A model generated the notes under the pieces. The model searched no databases. It was not told the origin of the DNA and was given only the letters and a program-made list of their open reading frames with translations. A stretch of 64,000 nt of DNA, taken from NCBI GenBank assembly GCA_020634415.1, contig JACKBT010000001.1, positions 201,988 through 265,987 on the forward strand. Reading direction: 5' to 3'. Every line of letters starts with the position of its first letter. Within the stretch, counting starts at the first letter, position 1. Source of the stretch: Ardenticatenaceae bacterium (GTDB taxonomy: Bacteria; Chloroflexota; Anaerolineae; Promineifilales; Promineifilaceae). This document shows positions 46,172-55,746 of this stretch, piece by piece. The position numbers and the translations under genes are program-made.

Positions 46172-49100
46172 ATGGACTTCGCGCAAGCACTGGTCATCCT
46201 ACTTTACCTGGCAGCCACCATGACCAACATCGGTCTGGCCTTTTATTCCTGGCAGCGACGACCCGCTGTGTGGATACGGCCGTTTGCCCTCCTCAACCTG
46301 GCCCTCGCCCAATGGAACCTGGCCCAAGCCCTCGAAATCAGCACCCCCCTGCAAAACGGCAAACTCTTCTGGCACAACCTCCAATACATCGGCATCACCA
46401 TCGTCCCCGTCCTCTTTCTCGCCTTCGCCCTGGCCTACCACAGCCAACGCCGCTGGCTCACCAAACAATACCTGCCCCTCTTCATCATCCCCGCCCTCAC
46501 CTGCCTCTTCGTCTGGGCCAACCCCGGCAGCCTCTTCCAAACACAACTCAGCCTCGACACCAGCAGCCTAATCCCCACCCTCACCTTCACCCCCGGCCTC
46601 TGGTACTGGATACACATCCTCTACTCCCACCTCCTCCTACTCATCAGCACCCTCCTCCTCATCCAAATCTGGCTGCAAGCCAACAGCCAGCAAAACAAAT
46701 CCATCATCATCCTGCTAACAGCCATCATTCCCTGGCTGGGCAGCGGCCTCTCCCTCACCCATCTGGTCACCCTTGACCTGATGCCCCTAGCCTTCACCCT
46801 CACCGGACTGTTAGTCAGTTGGGGCTTATTCCGGCTCAACCTTTTCGATCTGGCCCCCATGGCCCGGCAAGTCATTGTAGACTACATGCGCGATGGTGTG
46901 ATTGTGCTGGATCGGCACGAGCAAATTGTGGATGCCAATCGTTCCACCGAAAAGATAATCGGCCGTTCCCAAACCGACATGCTGGGCCAACCCATCACCA
47001 CCATCTTCCCCGCCCTCACCTGGATCAAAGAACACACCGACAAAAAAACAATCCAACAAGAGCTTCAAATTAATACCGAAACCTACGAACTACAGGTTTC
47101 CCCCATCCACACCGGCGATGAACGAACCGGCCATCTCCTCATCTTCCACCCCATCACCGAGCGCAAGCAGGTAGAAAACGAACTACTTTCCCAAAAACAT
47201 CTCCTGCAAAACCTGGTCATCATCGCCAAAGCCACCACCACCACCCAAACACTCAGCGCCACCCTGCAAAACATCCTCGATGTCGCCGTCGCCATCAACC
47301 AGGCCGAATACGGCAGCCTGTTTGTCCTCAACAATCGCGGCGAAATCACCCACAGCATTTTGACCCAAGACAAAAAGTTACCCATCCGGCAGCAGCAAAC
47401 CATCAACCAGCAAGTCATGGAAAAAGGGCTGTTTGGCTGGGTTTTGTCACGCGGCGAATTGGCCCTTATTTTGGATACAGAAGAGGATTCTCGTTGGTTG
47501 AATCTGCCGGGACGAACGCAAAAAGTGCGCTCGGCGCTGGCCGTGCCCATCATTGACCATCGCGGCGTGGTCGGCGTATTGACACTCACCCATTCCGAGC
47601 CAGGGCATTTCAACGAGGAACAGGCCACCCTCATGCAAGGCGCAGCCGACCAGATGGCGCTGGCCCTGCGCAATGCCCAACTATATGATGCCCAAAAGCG
47701 GCTGGCCGAGCGGGAACATATTTTGTATGAAGTGATGCGGGCAATGGACGAGCGGCTGGATGAGCAGTGGATTACGAAAACGGCCGTTGAATCTGTCGGT
47801 CACTTCACAGGCTGGCCGGCCCTCGCCATCCTGCTCACCCAAGACAACCAGCTCACCATCGCCGCCATCACCGGCCACCTGGCCCGTCTCAACGGTGAAA
47901 AACTAGACCTCATAGGCGGCTTAAACGGCCGTGTCTTCCACACCAGCAAAACCGAAAAACTACTCGACTGCGAAGAAGACAGCCACGACCTGCCGCCCGG
48001 TTTTCGCAGCGGCGTCGCCATCCCCCTGCGCCAAAGCGACCAAACCATTGGCATCTTCGGCATGTACAGCAACAAACCAGACGGCTTCAACGACAACGAC
48101 GTACAACTCGGCGAATCCCTCGCCGAAGCCATCGCCCTCGCCATCGAAAACGCCCGCCTCCACACCAACATCCGCAACTACGCCGCCGACCTCGGCGCCC
48201 TCATCGCCTCCAGCCGCGATGGCATCATCTACATCGGCCTGGACAAACAAGTGCGCGTCATCAACGAAATGGCCCTCACCTTACTGGGCCTCAATCAAGA
48301 CCCCAGCCAATGGCTCAACCAATCCATCAGCCACATCTTTGCCATCGTCCACGCCCAAATCCCCCCCATGCCCATCACCAGTGAGTATTTTCCCGAAAAA
48401 GAAATCCTGGCCCTGGAAGCAGAAATTGACCTCATTCAAAAAGGAGATGAACCCCCCTCAGAAGGCGAACTAAACCTGCCGCCCCACACCATTCAGTGGT
48501 TGAGCTTGCCCCTCCTCTCCGAAGGCGAAGCCCTGGGCCGCCTGCTCGTTTTCCGCGATGTCACCGAAGAGCGGCTGCTGGCCCGAATGCGGGAAGACCT
48601 GACCCACATGACGGTTCACGACCTACGCAACCCCCTATCATCACAGAGCATGGCCCTTGAATTGTTGGCAATGGATACATCCGAAGAAACACGGCCGTTT
48701 CTCGAAATCCTGGAAAACAACAACAAAAAAATGCTCACCCTCGTCAACAACCTGCTCGACATCAGCCGCCTGGAAAGCCGCCAAATGCCCCTCAACTACA
48801 GCTACGTCCCCCTGGCCGATTTAGTCGAAACAGCCTTAGCCCAACAACAGGGCCTAGCCGACGACAAAGCCATCACCCTCCAAAGCCAGATACCCGACAC
48901 CATCACCACCACCTGGATAGATAGAGACTTAATCGAGCGCGTCTTCCAAAACCTGATAGGCAACGCCATCAAATTCACCCCCCGCAGCGGCCTCATCCGC
49001 ATCACCATAGACACCGACCCCAACTCCTACGGCGAATGGCTCATCTTTTACGTCTACAACACCGGTGAAGGCATCCCCCCCGACTTACAAGATCGGCTCT

Positions 49101-49255
49101 TCGACAAATTTACCACCGGCACCCAAGAGGGACGCGGCAGCGGCCTCGGCCTCGCCTTCTGTAAAATGGTCATCGAATCACACGGCGGCCGCATCTGGGT
49201 CGAAAGCACCCCTGGCCGCGATGCCACCTTCATCTTCACCCTCCCCGCTGCCTGA
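46172..49255 (+). CDS. multidomain sensor histidine kinase (7TM-PAS-GAF-GAF-PAS-HisKA-HATPase)
   Basis: A 1,027-residue membrane sensor kinase. Seven hydrophobic helices (residues ~1-225) match the histidine-kinase 7TM sensor module. A PAS domain (~235-330, 'VLDRHEQIVDANRS'), GAF domains (~350-510 and ~520-665) and a second PAS (~670-800) follow. The H-box is 'MTVHDLRNPLS' with the phospho-His, the N-box is 'NLIGNAIKFTP', and the G boxes are 'GEGIPPDLQDRLFDKF' and 'GRGSGLGLAF'. No regulator is adjacent. The first helices are coded by low-complexity C-rich DNA. Confidence 0.92.
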   Translation: MDFAQALVILLYLAATMTNIGLAFYSWQRRPAVWIRPFALLNLALAQWNLAQALEISTPLQNGKLFWHNLQYIGITIVPVLFLAFALAYHSQRRWLTKQYLPLFIIPALTCLFVWANPGSLFQTQLSLDTSSLIPTLTFTPGLWYWIHILYSHLLLLISTLLLIQIWLQANSQQNKSIIILLTAIIPWLGSGLSLTHLVTLDLMPLAFTLTGLLVSWGLFRLNLFDLAPMARQVIVDYMRDGVIVLDRHEQIVDANRSTEKIIGRSQTDMLGQPITTIFPALTWIKEHTDKKTIQQELQINTETYELQVSPIHTGDERTGHLLIFHPITERKQVENELLSQKHLLQNLVIIAKATTTTQTLSATLQNILDVAVAINQAEYGSLFVLNNRGEITHSILTQDKKLPIRQQQTINQQVMEKGLFGWVLSRGELALILDTEEDSRWLNLPGRTQKVRSALAVPIIDHRGVVGVLTLTHSEPGHFNEEQATLMQGAADQMALALRNAQLYDAQKRLAEREHILYEVMRAMDERLDEQWITKTAVESVGHFTGWPALAILLTQDNQLTIAAITGHLARLNGEKLDLIGGLNGRVFHTSKTEKLLDCEEDSHDLPPGFRSGVAIPLRQSDQTIGIFGMYSNKPDGFNDNDVQLGESLAEAIALAIENARLHTNIRNYAADLGALIASSRDGIIYIGLDKQVRVINEMALTLLGLNQDPSQWLNQSISHIFAIVHAQIPPMPITSEYFPEKEILALEAEIDLIQKGDEPPSEGELNLPPHTIQWLSLPLLSEGEALGRLLVFRDVTEERLLARMREDLTHMTVHDLRNPLSSQSMALELLAMDTSEETRPFLEILENNNKKMLTLVNNLLDISRLESRQMPLNYSYVPLADLVETALAQQQGLADDKAITLQSQIPDTITTTWIDRDLIERVFQNLIGNAIKFTPRSGLIRITIDTDPNSYGEWLIFYVYNTGEGIPPDLQDRLFDKFTTGTQEGRGSGLGLAFCKMVIESHGGRIWVESTPGRDATFIFTLPAA

Positions 49256-49269
49256 CACTCGTCCCCTTC

Positions 49270-51087
49270 TTAGAATTCATCCCTCGCCGCTAAATGTGCC
49301 CGCAAACTGCGATCCGCAAACTGCCAGCCATTACCCACCCGGCGCAGCAGTTGCCGCTGCACCATCCCATCCAAAGCCGCTACTAACTGGCGATCCCGAA
49401 AGGCGACAGGCAAAATCCCCTGCCGCGCCAATAACCAGCGCAGGCCATAATGCCGCCACAACACATGCCCGTCATATTGCACAAAACCGCCCATTAGACC
49501 ACCCATCAAACCAAGCCCCAGCCCCAAGCCCGCCCCGGCCCACAATGCCCAAAACATCCCTTCCAAAGATTCAAAGTACAGGCCAATATGCATGCCTACA
49601 CTCAGCCCCACACTCACCACCCCTACCAAACCATACATCACACTCAAGTGGCGCATATTTGTCCAGGCAGTCCAAACTCGCTGGTTGGGTTGCACGGCCT
49701 GCTCCGCTTCTCGCCGGGGCCGCAAGACAGCTTGCAGGCCAACAAGCAAACCACCGCTCAACCCCACGCCCACACCCGCACTTACACCTCTAGCCACTGT
49801 ATCAGACAAACCAGCACCAAGCCCACTTAACAGACCAAAGAGAATGCCGACTGGCAGCCCCTCTTTAAGTTTGGCCCCCAGCCTACCCGAAGACGGCCGT
49901 TGCCAGCGCACCTCCTCCACCCAACGCACCGACCCATCTCCACCCCATTGCCAACCCATAATTACACTCCCTAACACCCCAAATAACAGACCAGCCAGCA
50001 AACCACCCTTCAATCCGTTATACAGACCATCAACCAGCCCCGCCATCAGCCCACCCATCACCCCCAAAACCAGGCCACCCAACAAACCCCTACTGACCCG
50101 CATCAACCTGTCATACGCCTCTTTATCGGCCAGCCAATCAGGGCACAACCGCTCGATATAAAAAATGGATTGCGCCTGTGCTTGTAAAGATTGGGCAAAC
50201 TTGGGCAGCCACGCCAAAGCTTGCCCAACCCCACACACTGCTCCATATGCCGCCAACAACTGTTCGCGTTTGGCTGCCATATCATCAGCTTCAGGCAAAG
50301 CACTCACCTGACGATAGACAGCCATCATCCAAGTAAGCAGTAAGGGCGAGGCGGCCAGGTTGCGCCACTCGGCATCTGCGGCCAACACACGCTGCAAACC
50401 GGCCAATCCTGGCCCGTTCTGGGCTAAGTGAGCCATTATTTGGGCCGATGTCAACGGCCGTATCACCACAGCCGTTCTCCCCTCCACCTCCTCACCCAAC
50501 ATCTCATACTCCGCCAAACGGCTGCACACCACCACACCCAACCCATACTGCCCCTGAAACGCATTAATCGCCCGCACACAAGCCAAACGGCCGTCCGCCG
50601 CCACCTCATCCAAACCATCCAACAGCAGCACCAACTCCCCCCGCGCCAGCCACTCACGGCTTACCTGACGCGGCGCACCATATTGCAGCAGCATCTCCTC
50701 CACCAGCCAATCCGCCAACGCCCCCCGCGCCAGCCCCCACGCCGCCAAATTCAGCACAACAGGAATCGGCACCCTGGCCTCAGCCTGCGCCGCCGCCCAC
50801 AACCTTTGCGCCAGTTGCAGCAGCGTCAGCGTCTTGCCACTGCCCGGCTCACCCAAAATCAGCAGCGGCTCGGCTCCTGCCGCCACCCGCTCAGCCAATT
50901 CTGCCAGCGTCAGCGGCGGCTGCGCCTCCACCTGCTGCTGGGCCACATAAGGTTGATAAGCTAAATCGAAGACGGCCGTTTCCCCCGCCAAAGCAGGCTG
51001 CAAAACCCCCTCAATCCAGGTAGTACAAACATTCTCCAGCATATTTTGGCGGTTGCGCTGCTGCCACTCATTCATAGATTGTATCAT
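49270..51087 (-). CDS. NACHT NTPase with glycine-rich multi-pass membrane region
   Basis: A ~605-residue STAND ATPase counted from the ATG at 51087; the longer frame overlaps the M20 gene. Walker A is GEPGSGKT (~79-86) and Walker B is LLDGLDEV (~155-162), followed by helical NACHT parts ('RNLAASPLLLTWMMAVYR'). Residues ~325-545 hold many glycine-zipper hydrophobic segments ('GGLVLGVMGGLMAGLVDGLYNGLKGG'). The last ~60 residues, 'YGLRWLLARQGILPVAF...GWQFADRSLRAHLA', resemble the tail of cyanobacterial and Chloroflexota NACHT membrane proteins. Related NACHT proteins can be antiphage sensors. No partner gene is visible. Confidence 0.85.
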   Translation of the reverse strand: MIQSMNEWQQRNRQNMLENVCTTWIEGVLQPALAGETAVFDLAYQPYVAQQQVEAQPPLTLAELAERVAAGAEPLLILGEPGSGKTLTLLQLAQRLWAAAQAEARVPIPVVLNLAAWGLARGALADWLVEEMLLQYGAPRQVSREWLARGELVLLLDGLDEVAADGRLACVRAINAFQGQYGLGVVVCSRLAEYEMLGEEVEGRTAVVIRPLTSAQIMAHLAQNGPGLAGLQRVLAADAEWRNLAASPLLLTWMMAVYRQVSALPEADDMAAKREQLLAAYGAVCGVGQALAWLPKFAQSLQAQAQSIFYIERLCPDWLADKEAYDRLMRVSRGLLGGLVLGVMGGLMAGLVDGLYNGLKGGLLAGLLFGVLGSVIMGWQWGGDGSVRWVEEVRWQRPSSGRLGAKLKEGLPVGILFGLLSGLGAGLSDTVARGVSAGVGVGLSGGLLVGLQAVLRPRREAEQAVQPNQRVWTAWTNMRHLSVMYGLVGVVSVGLSVGMHIGLYFESLEGMFWALWAGAGLGLGLGLMGGLMGGFVQYDGHVLWRHYGLRWLLARQGILPVAFRDRQLVAALDGMVQRQLLRRVGNGWQFADRSLRAHLAARDEF

Positions 51088-51100
51088 GATACCATGCCTA

Positions 51101-52306
51101 TTAAGCCCCCAAATAATCCCGCACAATCCCCGCAAACGTCGCCACCGTCGCCGTCAGACTGGCAACCTCCACCCATTCATCCGGCGCGTGTGCATTGCCC
51201 CCCCTCGGCCCAAAACCAGGCAGCGTGGGAATCCCCGCCCCCAGCAACATATAGCCCTCATTGGCTGGCCCCGCCCCCCGAATCGGCCACTCTGCCCCCG
51301 TAATAGCCTGGGCGTGGCGCTGGGCAATTTGCGCCAGAGGATGATCCATCGCCATCGCCGCCGCTGGCAGGCTGTTTTTAATGCTCATGGCAATGCTCAG
51401 ACCTGGACGCTGGCTCGTCACCTCGTCAATAATCCGCTGCACGGCCGTTAACACCCCCGCCACCGCCTGCCCCGGCATCAAACGCACATCCACCAACGCC
51501 TCCGCCGCAGCGGGCACAATACTCTCAAACTCGCCGCCCTGAAACAGCGTTCCCGGCGTAATGGTGCAGCCATATTCCGCAAAAGCGGGATGTTCGGGCG
51601 CGGGTAGATGGAGATTTTCCAATTGCAGAAGAACGGCCGTTAGCCCCAACACCGCATTCACCCCACCCTCACCCCGGCTCCACTCCGCACTGCCCGTATG
51701 CACCGACTGGCCCTGCGCCCGCAGCCGCAAACGCAGCAGCCCCCGATGCCCCACACACACAATATCACTGGCATAAGCATAAATCGCCCCCTGCACCGGC
51801 AAATAACCCTCATCTAACAGATAGCGCACCCCCAGCTTACTGCTGGCCCCCGACTCCTCATCCACCACCCCCGCCACCAAAACCCGCACCTGCGCCGGAT
51901 CAAGCAGCTTGTGATCTCGCAGCATCGCCAACGTATACAGACCAATGGCAATGCCCGCTTTATTATCGGCCGTTCCCCGCCCCACCATCTTGCCCTCCAC
52001 AACCTCCGCCGCAAAAGGCGGCTGCGTCCATAGGCCAGCTTCCCCCTCCGCCACCGTATCAATATGAGCAATAAAAGCAAACCCCGCCGCCCCCTCCCCC
52101 CACTGCACCACCACATTGGCCCGTTCCGGCTCGGCCGCCACCAATTGTGCCGGTAAGTTGAGTTTTACAGCCTCTTCAACAATGCGCTGGGCAACGGCCG
52201 TTTCCCCCTCCCGCCCATTCACCGACCGAATCCGCACCAAATCCCCCAAAAACGCCACCATCTCCCCTTCATAAGCCCGCGCCATACCTAACAAATCAAT
52301 ACTCAT
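51101..52306 (-). CDS. M20-family metallopeptidase/deacylase
   Basis: A 401-residue zinc amidohydrolase of the ArgE/DapE/CPG2 family. Metal and catalytic motifs are 'FIAHIDTVAEG', 'GRGTADNKAGIA', 'VVDEESGASSKLG' and a late 'APDEW'. The middle holds the dimerisation domain. The substrate is an N-acyl amino acid or peptide and is not decided by sequence. It is followed 13 bases later by the NACHT gene, so the two may be co-transcribed. Confidence 0.88.
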   Translation of the reverse strand: MSIDLLGMARAYEGEMVAFLGDLVRIRSVNGREGETAVAQRIVEEAVKLNLPAQLVAAEPERANVVVQWGEGAAGFAFIAHIDTVAEGEAGLWTQPPFAAEVVEGKMVGRGTADNKAGIAIGLYTLAMLRDHKLLDPAQVRVLVAGVVDEESGASSKLGVRYLLDEGYLPVQGAIYAYASDIVCVGHRGLLRLRLRAQGQSVHTGSAEWSRGEGGVNAVLGLTAVLLQLENLHLPAPEHPAFAEYGCTITPGTLFQGGEFESIVPAAAEALVDVRLMPGQAVAGVLTAVQRIIDEVTSQRPGLSIAMSIKNSLPAAAMAMDHPLAQIAQRHAQAITGAEWPIRGAGPANEGYMLLGAGIPTLPGFGPRGGNAHAPDEWVEVASLTATVATFAGIVRDYLGA

Positions 52307-52322
52307 AACTATTTCGCAAATT

Positions 52323-52381
52323 GGGTGTAATGGCGTATTGGTTTATTTCTTATACCACTATACCAATACACCATTACACCC
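52323..52381. repeat. intergenic hairpin GGGTGTAATGGCGTATTGGT and complement
   Basis: Arms of 20 bp (52323-52342 and 52362-52381) match at 19 positions. ACC-rich units recur about every 8 bases in the right arm. It lies between the oxidoreductase stop and the M20 gene start. It resembles the hairpin at 38321-38379. Confidence 0.85.
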
Positions 52382-52388
52382 CTCTCAC

Positions 52389-53498
52389 CTAAAACGTCGT
52401 CCGCAAAGCCTGCGCCTGCCCCGTCGCCGCCGAGCGATAGGCCGCGTCAAAAATCTCAATCACATGCCGTGCATGTTCAGCCGTCGCCAGCGTCGGCTTA
52501 TCATCCCGCACCCAGTCCACAAGCTGCATCACATCCTCATACACGTGCATCTCCTCCATGCCAATGTGATCACCCACCACATGGGGCAGATTGGCCGTAT
52601 AACCATACTTCTCGGCAATCTCGCGCCCCTCATAATCAATCGGCTGCCCGTTTAAGTCCCCGCCATTAATCGTGCCTTTCGTACCCATGATATACGGCCG
52701 TCCCACATTCAAGCCCCCCGCCGCCATACCATACACAAAGGCAAAAAAAGCATCGCCAAAATCCAGCACGATCATCGTCTGATCATCCATATCCGTCGGC
52801 AGCATCTGGCCCTGAAACTCCCGTTCATGAACGCGAATACCAGAGAAGGCCGTCACACGTTTAGCAGGGCCAACAACGGCCGTTAACGCATGAAGCCCAT
52901 ACACCGTCATATCATACAGCGGCCCGCCCCCCGGCTTACGGAAATACCAGGCCGGATTGATATTCGTCAGCGGATCATCACCATGGCGCACACTCGACTC
53001 CTGCTCATGATACTTACCAAATGCAGCCCCCGTCACCGCCCACGTCAGCGTCCCCAAGGCCCCCTCCGCCACCAGCTTCTTAATCGCCTGCAAACGCGGG
53101 TTAATCAATTCACCCGGCGAAGACACCAGCTTCACCCCCTTCGCCGCCGCCGCCGCAATCAACTCATCCGCCTCCGCCACCGTCGTCGTCATCGTCTTGT
53201 TAAAATGAACATGCACCCCATGCTCAATGGCAAGTTTGCCCTGCGCATAATGCACCCCAATGGGCGAAGCAATACTCACCGCATCCACATCCCCCGCCGC
53301 CAACATCTCTTCAAACGTAGCATAAGCAGCCGGCACACCAAACTTTTTAGCTCCAGCCTGGGCACGTTCGAGGATGGGGTCACAAACGGCCGTTACCCGC
53401 ACCCGATCCTGCACATCAGCCATCGTCAAATGAGGCAGCAAACCACGCAGCGTAATACTGCCCGTCCCCACAATACCTAATCTAACTTGTTCACTCAT
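52389..53498 (-). CDS. Gfo/Idh/MocA-family oxidoreductase
   Basis: A 369-residue NAD(P)-dependent dehydrogenase. The N-terminal Rossmann motif is 'LGIVGTGSITLRGLLPHL'. 'VSIASPIGVHYAQGKLAIEHGVHVHFNKTMTTT' is the usual EKP-type region, here with NKT in place of EKP, so the catalytic Lys is kept. The C-terminal sheet domain contains 'GGPLYDMTVYGLHAL', including the His-containing motif. The substrate is probably a sugar or inositol. Confidence 0.9.
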   Translation of the reverse strand: MSEQVRLGIVGTGSITLRGLLPHLTMADVQDRVRVTAVCDPILERAQAGAKKFGVPAAYATFEEMLAAGDVDAVSIASPIGVHYAQGKLAIEHGVHVHFNKTMTTTVAEADELIAAAAAKGVKLVSSPGELINPRLQAIKKLVAEGALGTLTWAVTGAAFGKYHEQESSVRHGDDPLTNINPAWYFRKPGGGPLYDMTVYGLHALTAVVGPAKRVTAFSGIRVHEREFQGQMLPTDMDDQTMIVLDFGDAFFAFVYGMAAGGLNVGRPYIMGTKGTINGGDLNGQPIDYEGREIAEKYGYTANLPHVVGDHIGMEEMHVYEDVMQLVDWVRDDKPTLATAEHARHVIEIFDAAYRSAATGQAQALRTTF

Positions 53499-53677
53499 TA
53501 CTTTATTTCTCCTGTAAAACTGTGCGCCGATTCACAAAATCGCCACACGCCTGGCGAACTTTACAACCAAAAACGACAACTGCCCATACTAACCAATCCC
53601 TTCACTTGTGTAATAATCCCCCTCCCCCTGCGTATAAAAGGGTAAAGCACAGGCACTATGATGAGAGAGTAGATTTT

Positions 53678-54220
53678 ATGAATGAATCCCTACCGGCCAA
53701 GGCCAACCAGCCCGCCCTCCAAGCCAATCGTCCCGCCACAGTGGATTGGGAAACGGTATACCAGGCCCAAATGCCGCGCATCTACAACTTTTTGCGCTAC
53801 CGGCTGCACGATGAACTGGTGGCCGAAGATTTAACGGCCGTTACCTTCGAGAAAGCCTGGCGGCACCGCCACAGCTACCAACCCCACCAGGCCGCCTTCA
53901 CCACCTGGCTCTTCACCATCGCCCGCAACGCCGCCACCGATTACCTGCGGCGGCAGCAAGAACATGATCCTTTGCCCGAAACGGCCGTTTCCCCCACCCC
54001 CACCCCCGAAGAAACCATCAGCCACCAACAAAGCCTGGCCTTTTTACACCAACTCCTGGCCGATCTGCCAGACCGAGAACAAGAAATTTTGGCCCTTAAA
54101 TATGGAGCCGAACTGTCCCATCGAGACATAGCGCGGCAAATGGGCTTAACGGCCGTCAACGTCGGCATCATCCTCTACCGCACCCTCCGCAAACTACGCC
54201 CCCTCCTACAGGAGAAATAA
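53678..54220 (+). CDS. ECF-type RNA polymerase sigma factor
   Basis: A ~180-residue sigma factor counted from the ATG at 53678; a longer frame starting at 53522 covers non-coding sequence. Region 2 is 'YQAQMPRIYNFLRYRLHDELVAEDLTAVTFEKAWRH' with 'FTTWLFTIARNAATDYLRR'. Region 4 is 'LADLPDREQEILALKYGAELSHRDIARQMGLTAVNVGIILYRTLRKLR'. It is followed 2 bases later by a membrane protein that is probably its anti-sigma factor. Confidence 0.92.
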   Translation: MNESLPAKANQPALQANRPATVDWETVYQAQMPRIYNFLRYRLHDELVAEDLTAVTFEKAWRHRHSYQPHQAAFTTWLFTIARNAATDYLRRQQEHDPLPETAVSPTPTPEETISHQQSLAFLHQLLADLPDREQEILALKYGAELSHRDIARQMGLTAVNVGIILYRTLRKLRPLLQEK

Positions 54221-54222
54221 CC

Positions 54223-54954
54223 ATGAAAGACAAACACCTACACACCTTCCGCCGCCCACCCACCCCCCAATTCACCCACCAACTCTACCAACAGCTAACC
54301 GCTCGCCCCTCCCCCCTCCCCCCTCCCCCCTCGCCTCTCCCCCCTCGCCCCCTCCGCCCTGCCTGGATTCTCCTCACCCTCCTCCTCATGTTGGGCCTCA
54401 CCGCCATGGTCCCCAGCATCCGCGCCCGCTTCGAGGCCATCGTGCAAAAAATCGGCGGCCTCTCCATCCTCATGACCGACGAATACCCCAACCACGACGA
54501 TGCCACCATCGTCGCCGACGACATCATCACCCTAGACGAAGCCCGCGCCCGCGTCGGTTACGACTTTCTCCTACCCACTTGGCTGCCCGATGGCCTCACC
54601 CTGCATGAAGACGAGATAAGAGCCAGCAACATCCGCACCAGCCTCACCCTGCACTGGAGCGACGAAAACAGCCGCGGCCGCGCCGTCTCACTGCACATCT
54701 CTAAAGCTTTGCCCGATGTCAACTACATCGTTGGCCCCAACAGCGTCACCGAAGTCATGATCCACGACATACCCGCCACCCTCATTCGCGGGGCCTGGTT
54801 TGAAAACACCCAACGCTGGGAAGAAGATGGCATCCGCTCTTTGCGCTGGCAAATGGATGGCCTAGAATACATGCTATCAACAACCATGCCCGAATGGGGC
54901 GGCCTTTCCGAAGCAGAATTGATTCAAATGGCCGAATCCTTTCCCCAGGAGTAA
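54223..54954 (+). CDS. probable anti-sigma factor (DUF4367-like, single-pass membrane)
   Basis: A 243-residue protein. A short cytoplasmic N-terminus carries a Pro-rich stretch coded by tandem CCCCTCCC-type DNA (residues ~27-45), followed by one transmembrane helix ('AWILLTLLLMLGLTAMVPSI') and a ~170-residue external domain with 'YDFLLPTWLPDGLTLHE', as in DUF4367 proteins. The 2-base gap from the ECF sigma gene supports an anti-sigma role. No zinc-binding HxxxCxxC motif is present. Confidence 0.75.
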   Translation: MKDKHLHTFRRPPTPQFTHQLYQQLTARPSPLPPPPSPLPPRPLRPAWILLTLLLMLGLTAMVPSIRARFEAIVQKIGGLSILMTDEYPNHDDATIVADDIITLDEARARVGYDFLLPTWLPDGLTLHEDEIRASNIRTSLTLHWSDENSRGRAVSLHISKALPDVNYIVGPNSVTEVMIHDIPATLIRGAWFENTQRWEEDGIRSLRWQMDGLEYMLSTTMPEWGGLSEAELIQMAESFPQE

Positions 54955-54964
54955 GGAAACCTTC

Positions 54965-55531
54965 GTGGCATCTGTAGAAGTATCATCAGAGGTGCACTTT
55001 CCCACTATGCCTTCCTTCAAATACGCCCAAATCGAATATGAGCGCCGCTTTCTTTTGGCTCAACGGCCGTCTGACCTCCCACCCCAATCATTCACCATCA
55101 TCGAAGATATCTACATTCCCGACACACGCTTACGCCTGCGCCGCATGTCCGCGCCAGACGGCCAGGTGCTGGATTTAAAGTTGACACAAAAGTTTAGCAC
55201 ACCCGATTTACCGGCCACGCAAACGATCATCACCAACTTTTATTTGAATGATGTAGAGTATGAAAAGTTAAGCCAGATAAACGGCCGTTCCCTCACCAAA
55301 CACCGCCACACCTACCACCACGCTGGCTACCGCTGGAGCATAGACATCTTCCAAAAACAGCTACACGGCCTCATCCTGTGCGACATCGAAGCCCAATCCG
55401 CCGCGGCTCTGGCCCAAATCCCCACGCCCACTTTTGCCCTCCAAGAAGTAACCGACGATCCCCGCTACACAGGCGGCGCACTCATCACAGCCACACCAGA
55501 AAGCATTGCCGCCCTGTTAGCGAGTATTTAA
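54965..55531 (+). CDS. CYTH-fold protein (triphosphatase/adenylate-cyclase-like)
   Basis: A 188-residue CYTH-domain protein; the start is GTG at 54965 with GTAAGGAAA upstream, and an ATG at 55007 is possible. 'IEYERRFLL' is the CYTH ExExK-like motif with Arg in place of Lys. 'DTRLRLRRM', 'LDLKLTQKF' and 'WSIDIFQ...LILCDIEAQ' carry the other charged tunnel residues. Bacterial members mostly hydrolyse inorganic or thiamine triphosphate. Its last 15 bases overlap the convergent DUF2277 gene. Confidence 0.8.
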   Translation: MASVEVSSEVHFPTMPSFKYAQIEYERRFLLAQRPSDLPPQSFTIIEDIYIPDTRLRLRRMSAPDGQVLDLKLTQKFSTPDLPATQTIITNFYLNDVEYEKLSQINGRSLTKHRHTYHHAGYRWSIDIFQKQLHGLILCDIEAQSAAALAQIPTPTFALQEVTDDPRYTGGALITATPESIAALLASI

Positions 55532-55717
55532 CGCCTCAAACAGTTGGCGGCTGATGGTGGCGATTTCGGTAACGGCCGTTGCAAAAGCCACCTCATTCGC
55601 CTTCGACGGTTTACGATAACCACTAATCTTACGCACAAACTGCAACGCCGCATCATGCAGCTCCTCATCCGTAGGCGGCCGTTCCGCATAACGTAGTTGT
55701 TTAATATTACGACACAT
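55517..55717 (-). CDS. DUF2277-family protein
   Basis: A 66-residue protein from the ATG at 55717, beginning MCRNIKQLRYAERPPTDEE, which is the conserved start of DUF2277; an upstream in-frame Met overlaps the P450 gene region. 'QFVRKISGYRKPSKANE' is also conserved. Function is unknown in the family. It follows the P450 gene by 29 bases. Confidence 0.88.
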   Translation of the reverse strand: MCRNIKQLRYAERPPTDEELHDAALQFVRKISGYRKPSKANEVAFATAVTEIATISRQLFEALNTR

Positions 55718-55746
55718 AAAATCACTCCATCTCGGCAACCAGGTTA

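Noticed and set aside
53522..53677. Extended N-terminus of the ECF sigma factor
   Set aside because: The extra 52 codons are low-complexity, with no similarity to region 1 or 2; the ATG at 53678 gives normal ECF length.
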